From NCBI RefSeq assembly GCF_000397065.2, contig NZ_KE007328.1:1-64000 (forward strand): 64,000 nt of DNA. The letters are read 5' to 3'. This DNA comes from Marinobacter lipolyticus SM19 (lineage in GTDB: Bacteria; Pseudomonadota; Gammaproteobacteria; Pseudomonadales; Oleiphilaceae). Below are positions 55,650 through 64,000 of the stretch, one piece after another. The notes under the pieces were generated by a model. The model made no database searches. It had not been told where the DNA came from and saw only the letters and a list, made by a program, of their open reading frames with translations. A program made the translations under genes and the position numbers. Every line of letters begins with the position of its first letter. Position 1 is the first letter of the stretch.

Positions 55650-56084
55650 TCAGTCTTCCAGGAGAAAGTGGGCTCGCGCCGTGGCAATTGGTTGGGAACG
55701 GGATTTCTGCCAGGCGGTGATCATCACGTTGGCCACACGGTTGCCCTGCCGGGTCAGTCGGCACTCGGCATAGGTTTCGCGGTCCAGGCCAGCGCGCAGG
55801 TAATCCAGGGAAAAATCCACGATACGAGGCATGCGCATACTGTCCTGGGACATCATCAGGTAGATGGCAGCAGACATTTCCATAAAGCCGCCGATGACGC
55901 CACCGTGAATGGCGGGCAGGATCGGATTGCCCAGGTTTTCTTCCTTTTTCGGTAAGCGGAAGATCAGGTCGTCGCCGAAACGGTCGCACTCCAGGCCGAT
56001 AAAGCGGGCGTAGGGAACGCTTTCCAGCAGCCGGGAGAAATCACCGCTTTCGCGGGTGTGACGGAGGATTTCAGGGTCGGTCAT
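55650..56084 (-). CDS. PaaI-family hotdog thioesterase
   Basis: 144 residues. LPAIHGGVIGGFMEMSAAIY is the hotdog helix with the HGG motif, and IVDFSLDYLRAGL the partner strand. Likely hydrolyses acyl-CoA or aromatic thioesters. The start overlaps the next thioesterase gene by 4 nt (ATGA), so translation is coupled. Last gene of a three-gene operon (DUF599, thioesterase, thioesterase). Confidence 0.87.
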   Translation of the reverse strand: MTDPEILRHTRESGDFSRLLESVPYARFIGLECDRFGDDLIFRLPKKEENLGNPILPAIHGGVIGGFMEMSAAIYLMMSQDSMRMPRIVDFSLDYLRAGLDRETYAECRLTRQGNRVANVMITAWQKSRSQPIATARAHFLLED

Positions 56085-56551
56085 TCTTCACCTCCGGTGA
56101 TCAGATCCCGATAGCCTTTCGGTGTTGCTTCCTTACCAATACGCATGAAGGTGCCGACGCAGTTGGCGATGGTTTCGCCGCCTTCCTGGTAGGCCTCGCA
56201 CCGGGTAAAGATGATGTTGCGGGTAATCTTGTAGGTTTCCGCGCGGGCAAACACCGGTTTGTGGGGTTCCGCGGGGCGCATGTAGTCAACCCTCAGGTCC
56301 AGCGTCGGGCACAACTCAAAATCCTGCAGGGCGCAGATGATCACCGAACCCGAGGTCGTGTCCATCAGCGTGGTAATCGCACCACCGTGGATCACGCCGG
56401 TATCCGGGTTACCGATAATCCGGTCACTGTATGGCAAGCACATGGTCAATACGCCGTCGCCAGTGGCCTCAACGGTCAGGCCCAGTTCACGCGCCTGGTT
56501 CAGGGTCTCTAGAAACCGGCGAACCCGGTTCAGTCGGATATCATCAGTCAT
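56081..56551 (-). CDS. PaaI-family hotdog thioesterase
   Basis: 156 residues. NPDTGVIHGGAITTLMDTTS gives the HGG motif on the hotdog helix and TLDLRVDYMRPAE the following strand. Paralogue of the downstream gene; the two may form a heteromer or differ in chain-length preference. Overlaps both neighbours by 4 nt. Confidence 0.88.
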   Translation of the reverse strand: MTDDIRLNRVRRFLETLNQARELGLTVEATGDGVLTMCLPYSDRIIGNPDTGVIHGGAITTLMDTTSGSVIICALQDFELCPTLDLRVDYMRPAEPHKPVFARAETYKITRNIIFTRCEAYQEGGETIANCVGTFMRIGKEATPKGYRDLITGGEE

Positions 56552-57306
56552 TCAGAATCGCCAGATCGGTAACTGTTGGATTTCGACGCGGCATCGGATT
56601 TCGCCGCAGGTTCTTCAAACACTTTTCCGCCGCGCAGGGCCTCCAGGGCGTTGGAATGAAATTCCCGACGGTACAGAACGATGACAACCAGCGTGGAGCC
56701 CGCAATAAAGGCCACCGGGTGGATAAACCACGCCACCACCGCCATGGCATAGTAATAGGATCTCAAGCCAAGGTTGAACGCGTCCCCCGCCAGGTTACAT
56801 ACCCGCGCCGCGCTCTGGGCAAAGGCTTCCCGCGCAGCCGGACTGACTTTGGTGTCCTCCGGTAATGGTGCGCTCCCGATGAGCACAGCCACGAAGTTAT
56901 ACATGCGCATGGACCAGGTGAACTTGAAGAAGGCATAGATAAACACCATCAGCAAAACCACCATGCGTAACTCCCAGATCGCACGACTCGGCAAGTTGCC
57001 GAACGGCAGAGTACTGAACACCTCCATTACTTCCTGAGTGTAGCCCAGTGCGGTAATAATACCCGCGAGAATCAGCAGGCAGCTGGACGCAAAGAAAGCG
57101 CCGTTGCGTTCCAGGTTTCCCACGACCGACGCATCCGGAATGCGGTTATCCCGGCGCAGCATCCCCCGCATCCAATCCTCCCGGTACAGGTCCAGGGTGT
57201 TGGACAGGCAAGGTCTGTCATTGGCTTTGCGGCTGGAATACTCGGTATAGCCAATCCAGCACACCAGAAACCAGGCCAGCGCAATCAGTTCCAGATAATC
57301 AACCAT
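56548..57306 (-). CDS. DUF599 membrane protein
   Basis: 252 residues from ATG at 57306, which has GGAA seven bases before; the upstream frame (to 57363) lacks a ribosome site. Membrane helices at about 5-22, 70-92, 108-128 and 185-210. LIALAWFLVCWIGYTEYS and the RPCLSNTLDLYREDWMRGML segment match DUF599. Role unknown; first gene of the thioesterase operon. Confidence 0.83.
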   Translation of the reverse strand: MVDYLELIALAWFLVCWIGYTEYSSRKANDRPCLSNTLDLYREDWMRGMLRRDNRIPDASVVGNLERNGAFFASSCLLILAGIITALGYTQEVMEVFSTLPFGNLPSRAIWELRMVVLLMVFIYAFFKFTWSMRMYNFVAVLIGSAPLPEDTKVSPAAREAFAQSAARVCNLAGDAFNLGLRSYYYAMAVVAWFIHPVAFIAGSTLVVIVLYRREFHSNALEALRGGKVFEEPAAKSDAASKSNSYRSGDSE

Positions 57307-57496
57307 GAAGGTTCCATTTGCGGAATCAGAAAAAGGAAGGTTAACAAGCGCTTTATCATACACTTCGCAAGGAATTCTCTCCAGATTACAAGGGCACCAT
57401 GACTATAACCGTCGGTCATCGGATGTGGTATAAACTGACCCTGACCACCCGGGGTTACGTACATCCCGGATCAAGGACTGATAACAGGAGTTTACT

Positions 57497-58774
57497 GTGA
57501 CGAACCGGCTGTTTTTTCGCTGCCTGCCCCTGACAATCCTGCTCTTTGCGATGACGGGATGTTCTGTAAACCCGGTCACCGGGGAAAAGCAGTTGTCACT
57601 GATACCGGAAAGCCAGGAGCTTTCCATAGGCGCGGAGCAATACACCCCGACCCAACAGACCCAGGGCGGTCAGTTCTATCTCGACCCGGACCTGACCGTG
57701 TACGTACGCGAAGTGGGCCAGAAGCTGGCCAGGGTCAGCGATCGCCCCGACCTGCCCTATGAATTCGTGGTGCTGAACAGCAGTGTTCCCAATGCCTGGG
57801 CACTGCCGGGCGGCAAGATCGCTATAAACCGGGGTCTTCTGACCGAACTGGAAGACGAAGCCCAACTCGCATCTGTGCTCGGCCATGAGATTGTCCATGC
57901 CGCCGCACGTCACAGCGTCCAACGCATGCAACAGGGTATGTTGATCAGCGCCGGGGTCGCCGGGCTGGGATTCGCCCTGTCGGATAATGAATGGACTGGC
58001 CTGCTCATGGGTGGCGCTGCTCTTGGCGCGCAGATTATTCAGGCTCAGTACAGCCAGGGCGATGAACTTGAGTCGGACCGTTATGGCATCGAGTACATGG
58101 TTGAGGCGGGCTACGATCCCCAGGCAGCGGTAGAGCTTCAGGAATTATTTGTGAAACTGTCGGAGGGGCGTCAGTCCAACTTTATTGATGGCCTCTTCGC
58201 CAGCCACCCTCCGTCACAGAAGCGGGTTGCGGAGAACCGCAAACTGGTTCAGAAATACGGCGCCGGTGGATACCGCGGTAAGGATGTTTACGACAGAAAA
58301 CTGGCCAAGGTCAGAAAACTCAAGCCCGCTTACGATGCCCATGACGAAGCCTTGAAACTGGCCAGCGAGGGAGACATGGAAGCGGCGCTGACCAGGATCA
58401 ACGAAGCCATCCGCATAGAGCCGGACGAAGCCCTGTTCTTCTCCCTCAGGGGACGCATTTACGAAGCGCAGGAAAAGAAGGCCAAGGCCGAGGCGGACCT
58501 CGAGAAAGCGGTGTCCCTCTATCCCGAAATGTTCAGTTACCGCCTGCACAACGGCCTGAATGCGCTGTCCCGGAACAAGCTGGATAAAGCCCGGACCAAC
58601 CTCACCAAGGCCAACGAAGTGGTTCCGACCTCCATAGCCTTCCTTCGTCTGGGTGATGTGGCGGTGAAACAGAACCGTCGCGATGACGCCATCAGGTACT
58701 ACCAAACAGCGGCGGAAGCCGGCGGCGCAGTGGCTGAAGAGGCCAAACGAAAACTCGCCAATCTGACCCAGTAA
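57497..58774 (+). CDS. M48-family periplasmic metalloprotease with TPR domain (BepA-like)
   Basis: 425 residues from GTG at 57497 (AGGAG seven bases before). Lipoprotein-type signal with Cys at about residue 22 (FAMTGCS). Zinc site HEIVH (about 130-134) with the third ligand Glu in ELESDRYG. Residues about 275-425 are TPR repeats (EAAL-type, AEADLEKAVSLYPEMF). Resembles BepA/YfgC, which maintains outer-membrane proteins and lipopolysaccharide assembly. Confidence 0.88.
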   Translation: MTNRLFFRCLPLTILLFAMTGCSVNPVTGEKQLSLIPESQELSIGAEQYTPTQQTQGGQFYLDPDLTVYVREVGQKLARVSDRPDLPYEFVVLNSSVPNAWALPGGKIAINRGLLTELEDEAQLASVLGHEIVHAAARHSVQRMQQGMLISAGVAGLGFALSDNEWTGLLMGGAALGAQIIQAQYSQGDELESDRYGIEYMVEAGYDPQAAVELQELFVKLSEGRQSNFIDGLFASHPPSQKRVAENRKLVQKYGAGGYRGKDVYDRKLAKVRKLKPAYDAHDEALKLASEGDMEAALTRINEAIRIEPDEALFFSLRGRIYEAQEKKAKAEADLEKAVSLYPEMFSYRLHNGLNALSRNKLDKARTNLTKANEVVPTSIAFLRLGDVAVKQNRRDDAIRYYQTAAEAGGAVAEEAKRKLANLTQ

Positions 58775-58794
58775 CTACTGGACAGCCCTTCTCC

Positions 58795-58821
58795 AAAGGC
58801 CCGGATCCACTCCGGGCCTTT
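58795..58821 (+). terminator. Intrinsic terminator after the M48 protease gene
   Basis: AAAGGCCCGGA / TCCGGGCCTTT, perfect 11-bp stem with a 5-nt loop and a short T-rich tail (TTTCTGTAT). Confidence 0.88.
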
Positions 58822-58898
58822 CTGTATCGGGACACCTTGTACGCAGGCGTTAGCCCGACTTTTGCCGTGGTGACAGCACCTCCCTGTCAATGATCGCA

Positions 58899-58926
58899 TT
58901 GACTTTTAGAGCAATAACTCTAAAAA
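58899..58926 (+). promoter_or_regulatory. Promoter with palindromic operator in its spacer
   Basis: TTGACT (58899-58904), 16 bp, TAAAAA (58921-58926) is a plausible promoter. The spacer holds TTTTAGAG-N6-CTCTAAAA (58904-58911 and 58918-58925), a perfect 8-bp inverted repeat. A repressor bound there would block the polymerase. It drives the SCP2-like gene and the alcohol dehydrogenase. Confidence 0.55.
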
Positions 58927-58950
58927 TCAGATCACACCAACAACAATCGG

Positions 58951-59505
58951 ATGATTGCCATGTTAGCGAAACGTATCCAACCGATGGCTTTCCAGGCGAG
59001 ACGACTGTACGTGGAGCTGATGTTCCAGGTTATGGGTCGCGCCCTTCAGGCCGTTAGTGAAGTGGATGAGACAGTCCAACAGGAAGCCATTGCCCTTCCC
59101 GAAGGTTTTCTGTTTGAAATGATGGTGATGCCGAACGGCTCCAACCTCATCGTCGAACATACCGGTAACGGGCGCTTCCACTACCATGGCAGTACCGCCC
59201 CACGACCGGTGGATCTGTCAATACAGTTCAAGCACATCGCCCACGCCTTCATGGTGCTGTCGTTCCAGGAGAAGACTTCCGTGGCCTTCGCCAATGACAG
59301 GATGCTGGTGGATGGCGATATCAGCTACGCCATCCGCATGACACGGGTACTGAACCGGCTGGAAGCGTTCATACTTCCGAAGCTGATTGCGAAGCGGGCC
59401 GTCAAGGAATATCCCGCCAACCTTCACCTGCCGGAAAAGCTGATCAGTGCCGCACGGATCTACCTCAAGGTCGCAACCAATTTTGTCGAAACGGTGAGAG
59501 CATAA
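58951..59505 (+). CDS. SCP2-like putative lipid-binding protein
   Basis: 184 residues from ATG at 58951; ATG at 58960 is an alternative start and neither has a strong ribosome site. The part from residue 55 to 150 has the order and hydrophobic pattern of SCP2 sterol/lipid-binding domains: VDLSIQFKHIAHAFMVLSFQ, then VAFANDRMLVDGDISYAIRM. The stop codon overlaps the next ATG (TAATG), so it is translationally coupled to the alcohol dehydrogenase. It could deliver a long-chain alcohol or bind the product. The assignment is tentative. Confidence 0.55.
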   Translation: MIAMLAKRIQPMAFQARRLYVELMFQVMGRALQAVSEVDETVQQEAIALPEGFLFEMMVMPNGSNLIVEHTGNGRFHYHGSTAPRPVDLSIQFKHIAHAFMVLSFQEKTSVAFANDRMLVDGDISYAIRMTRVLNRLEAFILPKLIAKRAVKEYPANLHLPEKLISAARIYLKVATNFVETVRA

Positions 59506-60692
59506 TGACTAACAAATACTATGAGTTCTTTTGCCCGGTTAAGGTGATCGCCGGAAAGGCGGCCCTGGAGCATATCCCTTACGAACTGACCGGCATGGCG
59601 GCCAAGCGCCCCATGATTGTGACCGACAAGGGCGTACGTGCCGCTGGCCTGCTCGATCCGGTCATTTCCGCGTGCGAGGAAAGCGGGTTGGAGATCGTCA
59701 GTATTTACGATGACGTACCACCGGATTCATCCACCGGAGTGGTCCGCGACATTGCTGGCATCTACCGAGCTGAAAAGTGTGACTCCATCATCGCTGTCGG
59801 TGGTGGTTCCGCCATTGATACCGCCAAGGCTGTCAACATCCTGGTGTCCGAGGGTGGTGATGATATTGCCGCCTACTCCGGTGCCGGCGTACTCAAGCAC
59901 CCACTCAAGCCGTTCTTCGTTGTGCCGACTACCGCTGGCACCGGCTCCGAAGTTACTGCTGTCGCAGTTATTGCTGACACTGAAAAACACGTGAAGCTGC
60001 CGTTCACTTCGTCATTCCTGTTGCCGAATGCCGCGATCATCGATCCCCGCATGACGCTGACGCTGCCGCCCCACATCACGGCGGCAACGGGGATGGATGC
60101 GATGACCCACGCGATCGAAGCTTTCACCTGCATGGCGAAGAACCCGCTCAGCGACGCCTACGCCACGGCCGCGATCAAGAAGATCAGTACCTCCCTGCTG
60201 TCGGTGATGGAAAACCCGAAAGACGCCGATGGCCGTCTGGAGCTGGCTCAGGCTTCCACCATGGCGGGGATTGCTTTCTCCAATTCCATGGTCGGCCTGG
60301 TCCATGCACTGGGTCACGCGACGGGTGCTATCTGCCAGCTACCTCATGGCCTGTGCATGAGCCTGTACCTGCCCTACGTGCTGGAATACAACATTGAATC
60401 CATCCGTGAGCCCTTGGGCGAGTTGCTGTTGTACCTGGATGGCCCCGATGTGTACGCGGCGACGCCGGCGGCCCGTCGCGCTGAAGCCAGCATTTCCACC
60501 ATCCGCCGCATGCGGGATGCGCTTTACAAGCACTGCCAGCTGCCGCGTACGCTGAAGGAAACCGGCAAGGTGGTTGAGGCACAACTGGATCAGATCGCCG
60601 AACTGGCGTTGGATGACGGCGCGATCATGTTCAATCCGAAAGAGGTGACTCGGGAAGACGCCCGCGAGGTCCTGCGCCGCGCCTGGGCATAA
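59505..60692 (+). CDS. Iron-containing alcohol dehydrogenase
   Basis: 395 residues, group III (Fe-ADH). NAD motif AVGGGSAIDTAKAVN (about 96-110), VPTTAGTGSEVTAVAVI, metal ligands in GMDAMTHAIEAF and LVHALGHATGAICQLPHG (three His, one Asp). Coupled by TAATG to the SCP2-like gene. Likely reduces aldehydes or oxidises medium to long-chain alcohols. A strong hairpin follows 24 bp after the stop. Confidence 0.92.
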   Translation: MTNKYYEFFCPVKVIAGKAALEHIPYELTGMAAKRPMIVTDKGVRAAGLLDPVISACEESGLEIVSIYDDVPPDSSTGVVRDIAGIYRAEKCDSIIAVGGGSAIDTAKAVNILVSEGGDDIAAYSGAGVLKHPLKPFFVVPTTAGTGSEVTAVAVIADTEKHVKLPFTSSFLLPNAAIIDPRMTLTLPPHITAATGMDAMTHAIEAFTCMAKNPLSDAYATAAIKKISTSLLSVMENPKDADGRLELAQASTMAGIAFSNSMVGLVHALGHATGAICQLPHGLCMSLYLPYVLEYNIESIREPLGELLLYLDGPDVYAATPAARRAEASISTIRRMRDALYKHCQLPRTLKETGKVVEAQLDQIAELALDDGAIMFNPKEVTREDAREVLRRAWA

Positions 60693-60715
60693 TCCCTGGC
60701 CTTTCTCTGGCTATT

Positions 60716-60751
60716 GGTGCAGGTTACCCCCGCGAGGCCGGGGCCTGCACC
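60716..60751 (+). terminator. Hairpin terminator after the alcohol dehydrogenase
   Basis: GGTGCAGG / CCTGCACC arms with an inner CCCG/CGGG (60729-60741) forming a longer stem. No clear U-tract follows. Confidence 0.7.
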
Positions 60752-60887
60752 GATATGGGTCAGAGTAAATATTTGCAAAACATATACATCAAATCATTGA
60801 AAAGGCCTTACAGAAACGTAACAATTGCCGAAAAGCTGGCAAGGATGTGCCGGGTTAATTTTTTTCCGACATCAGAGCCATCCTTTT

Positions 60888-61682
60888 ATGCCAAATCGAA
60901 CATCCGGCCTTCCTGTCCTCCCCCCTGTCGCGTCAATCCTGCTACTCGTTATCGCCTTTATATTGTCAGCTCCGGTATTCGCGGACGACATCGCTCCGAC
61001 GAAAAAAGCCAGAACTCTGCATTTCAATGTGTCTCCCAATGGCTATCCGCCGTACCTGATCGTAGATGGACAAGAACCTTCGGGCATTATGTGGGACGTC
61101 GTCACGCTGATCGCGGATCGTATTGGCTATGAGGTTGTTCCGGAGCAGATTCCCCGCAAACGCGTGGACACGATGTTGCTGGAGGGCTACATAGATGCCA
61201 CTTCGCGGGCCATCGAATGGACGGACAACCCGGAGCAGTTCCTTTTTACCGATTCCATTGTCGAGGTCGAGGAGGTTGTTTTCATCCCCGCCGACTCTGA
61301 CCTGACATATCAGACGACGGAAGATCTGTTCTCACGGACCGTGGTGACTCACCTTGGCTACTTCTACCCTTTGCTGGAGTCTCATTTCCAGTCAGGCGCG
61401 ATCAAGCGCTTTGACGTCTCCCGCGACCGGGACATGTTCACCTTCTTGCTCCACGGAAATCGCTTTGATGCCGCTATAGCTGATCGACTGGTCGGTCAGT
61501 GGATCCTCCGAAACGAGGGTTGGCGTGAAGACTTTCGCATCTCCAAGGAAAGTCTCACCAATTACGGCTTCCGCCTGATGCTTCGCAAGGACTGGACAGC
61601 GTTTGCCCGGTTATTCAACGCCGAACTGGCCAACATCCGTGCAAACGGAGAACTGGAAGCCATCCTCTCCCAGTACCGCTGA
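60888..61682 (+). CDS. Periplasmic solute-binding protein (family 3-like)
   Basis: 264 residues from ATG at 60888. Signal peptide (LLLVIAFILSAPVFA). Bilobed binding-protein features: FNVSPNGYPPYLIVDGQEPS, GIMWDVVTLIADRIGY, TSRAIEWTDNPEQFLFTDSI. It resembles orphan SBP_bac_3 proteins rather than one with an adjacent transporter; a permease for another system follows on the opposite strand. Confidence 0.78.
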   Translation: MPNRTSGLPVLPPVASILLLVIAFILSAPVFADDIAPTKKARTLHFNVSPNGYPPYLIVDGQEPSGIMWDVVTLIADRIGYEVVPEQIPRKRVDTMLLEGYIDATSRAIEWTDNPEQFLFTDSIVEVEEVVFIPADSDLTYQTTEDLFSRTVVTHLGYFYPLLESHFQSGAIKRFDVSRDRDMFTFLLHGNRFDAAIADRLVGQWILRNEGWREDFRISKESLTNYGFRLMLRKDWTAFARLFNAELANIRANGELEAILSQYR

Positions 61683-61689
61683 GGCCGGA

Positions 61690-64000
61690 TTACTCCAGGC
61701 GCCGCAGTAACAACATCGGGGAAACATTCAGCACCGGTCTGAGCTGCCAGCGTCCGAACAGCGCGAGAACCACTGCGCTCAATAGAGGTATCGGCAACAC
61801 GATCGCCCAATGCCACTGGAACTCTCCCTCAAACATCCGGAATTGCAGAGTCCAGACCGCAGCCTCTGCCGCGGTTACGCCCAGGACACCAGCAAACAAT
61901 CCCAGCAATGCGAACTCCAGCATGGTGCTTCGCACCAGCAGAGACTGCCGCCCACCGAGTGTACGCAGCAGGGCTCCCTCCCGCTGACGGTCCCGGAGGG
62001 TGGCACTGACCACCGCCGCCATGACGACCAGGGCCGCAGCCAGAATCAGCGCCAGAATGGCTTCAATGGCCTGGGTTACCTGCCTGACGATGTCCTGTAT
62101 ACGCTCGATGATGTGATCTATCTCCAGCACCGAGATTGTTGGATACTGACGGGAAAACTCATTGAGGGCATTCTTGTTGCCGGGTGACAAGTAGAAGCTG
62201 GTAATCCAGGTGGCCGGCATCTCCTCCAGCCCGCCGCCTGGCGGAAAGGCCATGTAGAAATTGGGCTTCATGCTGTCCCACTGCACCGTGCGAATACTGG
62301 TAACCGCCTCGGTGACTTTCTCCGATCCGATGGTAAAGGTCAGTTCATCGCCGACTTTCAGGCCCAGCTTTTCCGCCAGCTCCGCCTCAACGGAAACACC
62401 GCGGGTCTCGCCCGGACTGAACCACTCACCCTCCACGATCTCATTGTCTGCCGGCAGCGACTCCATCCAGGTCAGGTTCAGCTCCCGGTTCAGGGCGCCT
62501 ACCCTCTCGTCTTTGCTGACCGCTTCCTTGACCGGTTCCCCATTCAGTTCGGTAAACCGGCCACGCACCATGGGATACAGCTGATCCAGCGGTTGCCCCC
62601 GATCCTGCCAGAAGGCGTCAACGTCTTTGACCACGTCAGGGGCAATGTTGATCAGAAAGTGGTTGGGCGTATTTTCCGGTAATTGGGCCTGCCAATCCGC
62701 CAGCAGCGAGGTTCGAACCAGAATCAGCGTCGCCGCCAGCATCAGCGTCATGGCGAACACGGCAATTTGCGACAGGCTGGCCCGGCGATGCCGGTAGAGC
62801 CCCACCAAGGCCAGGCGCCAGGCATTGCCACCACCACTGATTCTGCGCAATCCCAGCACCATCAGCCACCCGAGCAATGCCAGGGTGCCCAATAACAGGA
62901 TCAGCCCACCCAGCAACGCCAGAACCAGAGACACTTCGCCGGCATACATCCACACCAGCCCGAAAATCGCCACCAGGGCAACAATCAGGTCGGGCAGCGC
63001 TTCGCGACCGGATTCTCCGGGCTGGGAACGCAATACACGCATGGCCGGTACGTTGCGTAAGCGCCGGATGGGCGGATAGGCAAAAGCAAACAGGGACACC
63101 AGAGCCGTCAGCAGCGACGGCGCCAGTGCGGCAGGATCGAGCTGGTAATCCACCGGTCGTTCCAGCACATCGCTGAGCAAGCGGGACAGCAACCAATACA
63201 GAGGCAACGCAATCACCAGCCCCCCGACAGCGCCGGCCAGCCCCCAGAGGCCCAGGCGTTGCAGGTACAGCCTGCCAATGCCCTGACTGCTCACCCCGAG
63301 GGTTTTCAGCAGTGCCACGGTGTCTCTCTGTGACAGCGCATACTGACGGCTGGCGACGGCTACCGCGACAGCCGCCAGCATGACCGCCAGACTGCCGCCC
63401 AGCAGAAGGAATCGCTCGGCACGCTCCAGGGATCGGGAAAAGGTTTCGCCATCCCGTACCCCCTCCCACTCATGGCTCGGCTCGAGTTGCGGCTGCAACC
63501 AGCGATAGTAGCCTTCCAGTGCCGCTTCCTCACCGGCAAACAGGTAGACATATTCCACCCGGCTGCCTTCCTGTATCACGCCAGTGTCCGGTACGTCGTC
63601 GGCGTGCATCATCACCCGGGGTGCCAGGGCCGACAGGCGGAAGCCGCCATCGGGTTCGCGCACCAACAGGCCGGATATTTCCAACTCAAGATTACCGACT
63701 TCCAGGGTGTCGCCCACACTGGTGTCCAGCAGCCGGAGCAGTCGAGGGTTGATCCAGACTTCACCCGGGCCCGGGCCTGACGACACCAGTTGCCGTGGTT
63801 CATCCGGGCCCAGTTGATATTCGACCTGGCCACGCAACGGATACTCGTTGCTGACCGCCTTGATTGATACCAGCTGGAAAGTATCCGCGCCGAACACCAT
63901 GGTAGAAAATTCCACCATCTGCCCGGTTTCCAGTTGGCGATTCTGCGCTTCCGCCAGCCAGGCGTCAGGAATGGGGCGACCGTTTTCAGCTTCCAGTTGC
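61690..64000 (-). CDS. ABC exporter permease, FtsX/MacB type (partial, runs off the window)
   Basis: At least 770 residues; the frame stays open to the right edge (MVEFSTMVF is preceded by in-frame EAENGRPIPDAWLAEA), so the true start lies outside. Two FtsX-type membrane modules with extracytoplasmic domains: the first near AVAVASRQYALSQRDTVALL, the second near VSATLRDRQREGALLRTLGG, and a last helix LLSAVVLALFG. Resembles YbbP-like exporters whose ATPase partner (YbbA-type) is probably encoded upstream, beyond the window. Confidence 0.82.
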   Translation of the reverse strand, partial: QLEAENGRPIPDAWLAEAQNRQLETGQMVEFSTMVFGADTFQLVSIKAVSNEYPLRGQVEYQLGPDEPRQLVSSGPGPGEVWINPRLLRLLDTSVGDTLEVGNLELEISGLLVREPDGGFRLSALAPRVMMHADDVPDTGVIQEGSRVEYVYLFAGEEAALEGYYRWLQPQLEPSHEWEGVRDGETFSRSLERAERFLLLGGSLAVMLAAVAVAVASRQYALSQRDTVALLKTLGVSSQGIGRLYLQRLGLWGLAGAVGGLVIALPLYWLLSRLLSDVLERPVDYQLDPAALAPSLLTALVSLFAFAYPPIRRLRNVPAMRVLRSQPGESGREALPDLIVALVAIFGLVWMYAGEVSLVLALLGGLILLLGTLALLGWLMVLGLRRISGGGNAWRLALVGLYRHRRASLSQIAVFAMTLMLAATLILVRTSLLADWQAQLPENTPNHFLINIAPDVVKDVDAFWQDRGQPLDQLYPMVRGRFTELNGEPVKEAVSKDERVGALNRELNLTWMESLPADNEIVEGEWFSPGETRGVSVEAELAEKLGLKVGDELTFTIGSEKVTEAVTSIRTVQWDSMKPNFYMAFPPGGGLEEMPATWITSFYLSPGNKNALNEFSRQYPTISVLEIDHIIERIQDIVRQVTQAIEAILALILAAALVVMAAVVSATLRDRQREGALLRTLGGRQSLLVRSTMLEFALLGLFAGVLGVTAAEAAVWTLQFRMFEGEFQWHWAIVLPIPLLSAVVLALFGRWQLRPVLNVSPMLLLRRLE

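Noticed and set aside
55272..55687. Small open frames within the palindromic elements (77 and 134 codons)
   Set aside because: They run through the inverted arms on both strands and have no independent coding signal.

Overview
The window looks like a chromosomal segment from a marine, oil-degrading gammaproteobacterium, most probably Marinobacter or a close relative. This rests on a complete CYP153-type alkane hydroxylase cluster, a betaine-type ABC importer, DUF2835/DUF3135/DUF4399 proteins, DusC, and fairly high GC with long antisense shadow frames. The genus assignment is inference. No rRNA, tRNA, CRISPR array or transposase gene was seen.

Layout. 1-1982: two AT-rich genes that behave as integron cassettes, each ending in an attC-like site (an AlbA_2/Schlafen-type protein and an unknown protein). 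2020-9428: a small membrane protein, then the hydrocarbon module: AraC regulator, 2Fe-2S ferredoxin, CYP153 P450, ferredoxin reductase, CPBP protease, family VIII-type serine hydrolase and an SDR. A decayed copy of the CPBP 5' end lies at 2443, so the araC-fdx-cyp153-fdr block is bounded by diverged direct repeats. 9453-18303: housekeeping and accessory genes (ChrR-type cupin, GFA, YkgJ, PEBP, RsbQ-like hydrolase, SDR, DUF3135, DUF2459, a LysR/MBL pair, MgtE) and a dead DksA/TraR-type zinc-finger gene. 18397-33405: LysR, a GH31 lipoprotein, a TPR protein, an isoprenylcysteine-methyltransferase-like protein, an SGNH hydrolase, and a duplicated lipoprotein pair (one copy with ten 18-bp GDDGTG repeats) that brackets a HabB-like gene and its TetR regulator. 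Then come a 2OG-oxygenase-like gene, a binding protein, a DUF302 remnant, an SDR, a DUF4399 lipoprotein, a Na/Ca exchanger and a MAPEG protein. 33502-40418: a berberine-bridge-type FAD oxidase, an alpha/beta hydrolase-LuxR fusion with Cys in place of the nucleophilic Ser, a TPR protein, two methyltransferases and DUF2182. 40618-43787: a quaternary-amine (betaine-type) ABC importer. 43900-50468: ArsR/SRPBCC, hydrolase/MarR, a 681-residue acyl-ACP-reductase-like fusion protein, class I aldolase and dusC. 50603-58774: katG with an OxyR-like site, DUF2835, htpG, two PaaI thioesterases, DUF599 and an M48 protease. 58951-end: an SCP2-like protein coupled to an iron alcohol dehydrogenase, a binding protein and an ABC permease cut by the window edge.

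How genes fit together. The CYP153 system would oxidise alkane termini. The iron alcohol dehydrogenase, the SDRs and the acyl-ACP-reductase-like protein could handle the resulting alcohols and aldehydes or the reverse reduction; this link is inference.

Most striking signal. Between a near-consensus sigma-32 promoter (minus strand, 55606-55633) and htpG lie two head-to-head palindromic elements. Each has a 56-nt core, related between the two in opposite orientation, framed by perfect 27- or 28-bp inverted arms whose sequences are unrelated between the elements. The htpG mRNA would carry both as giant hairpins.
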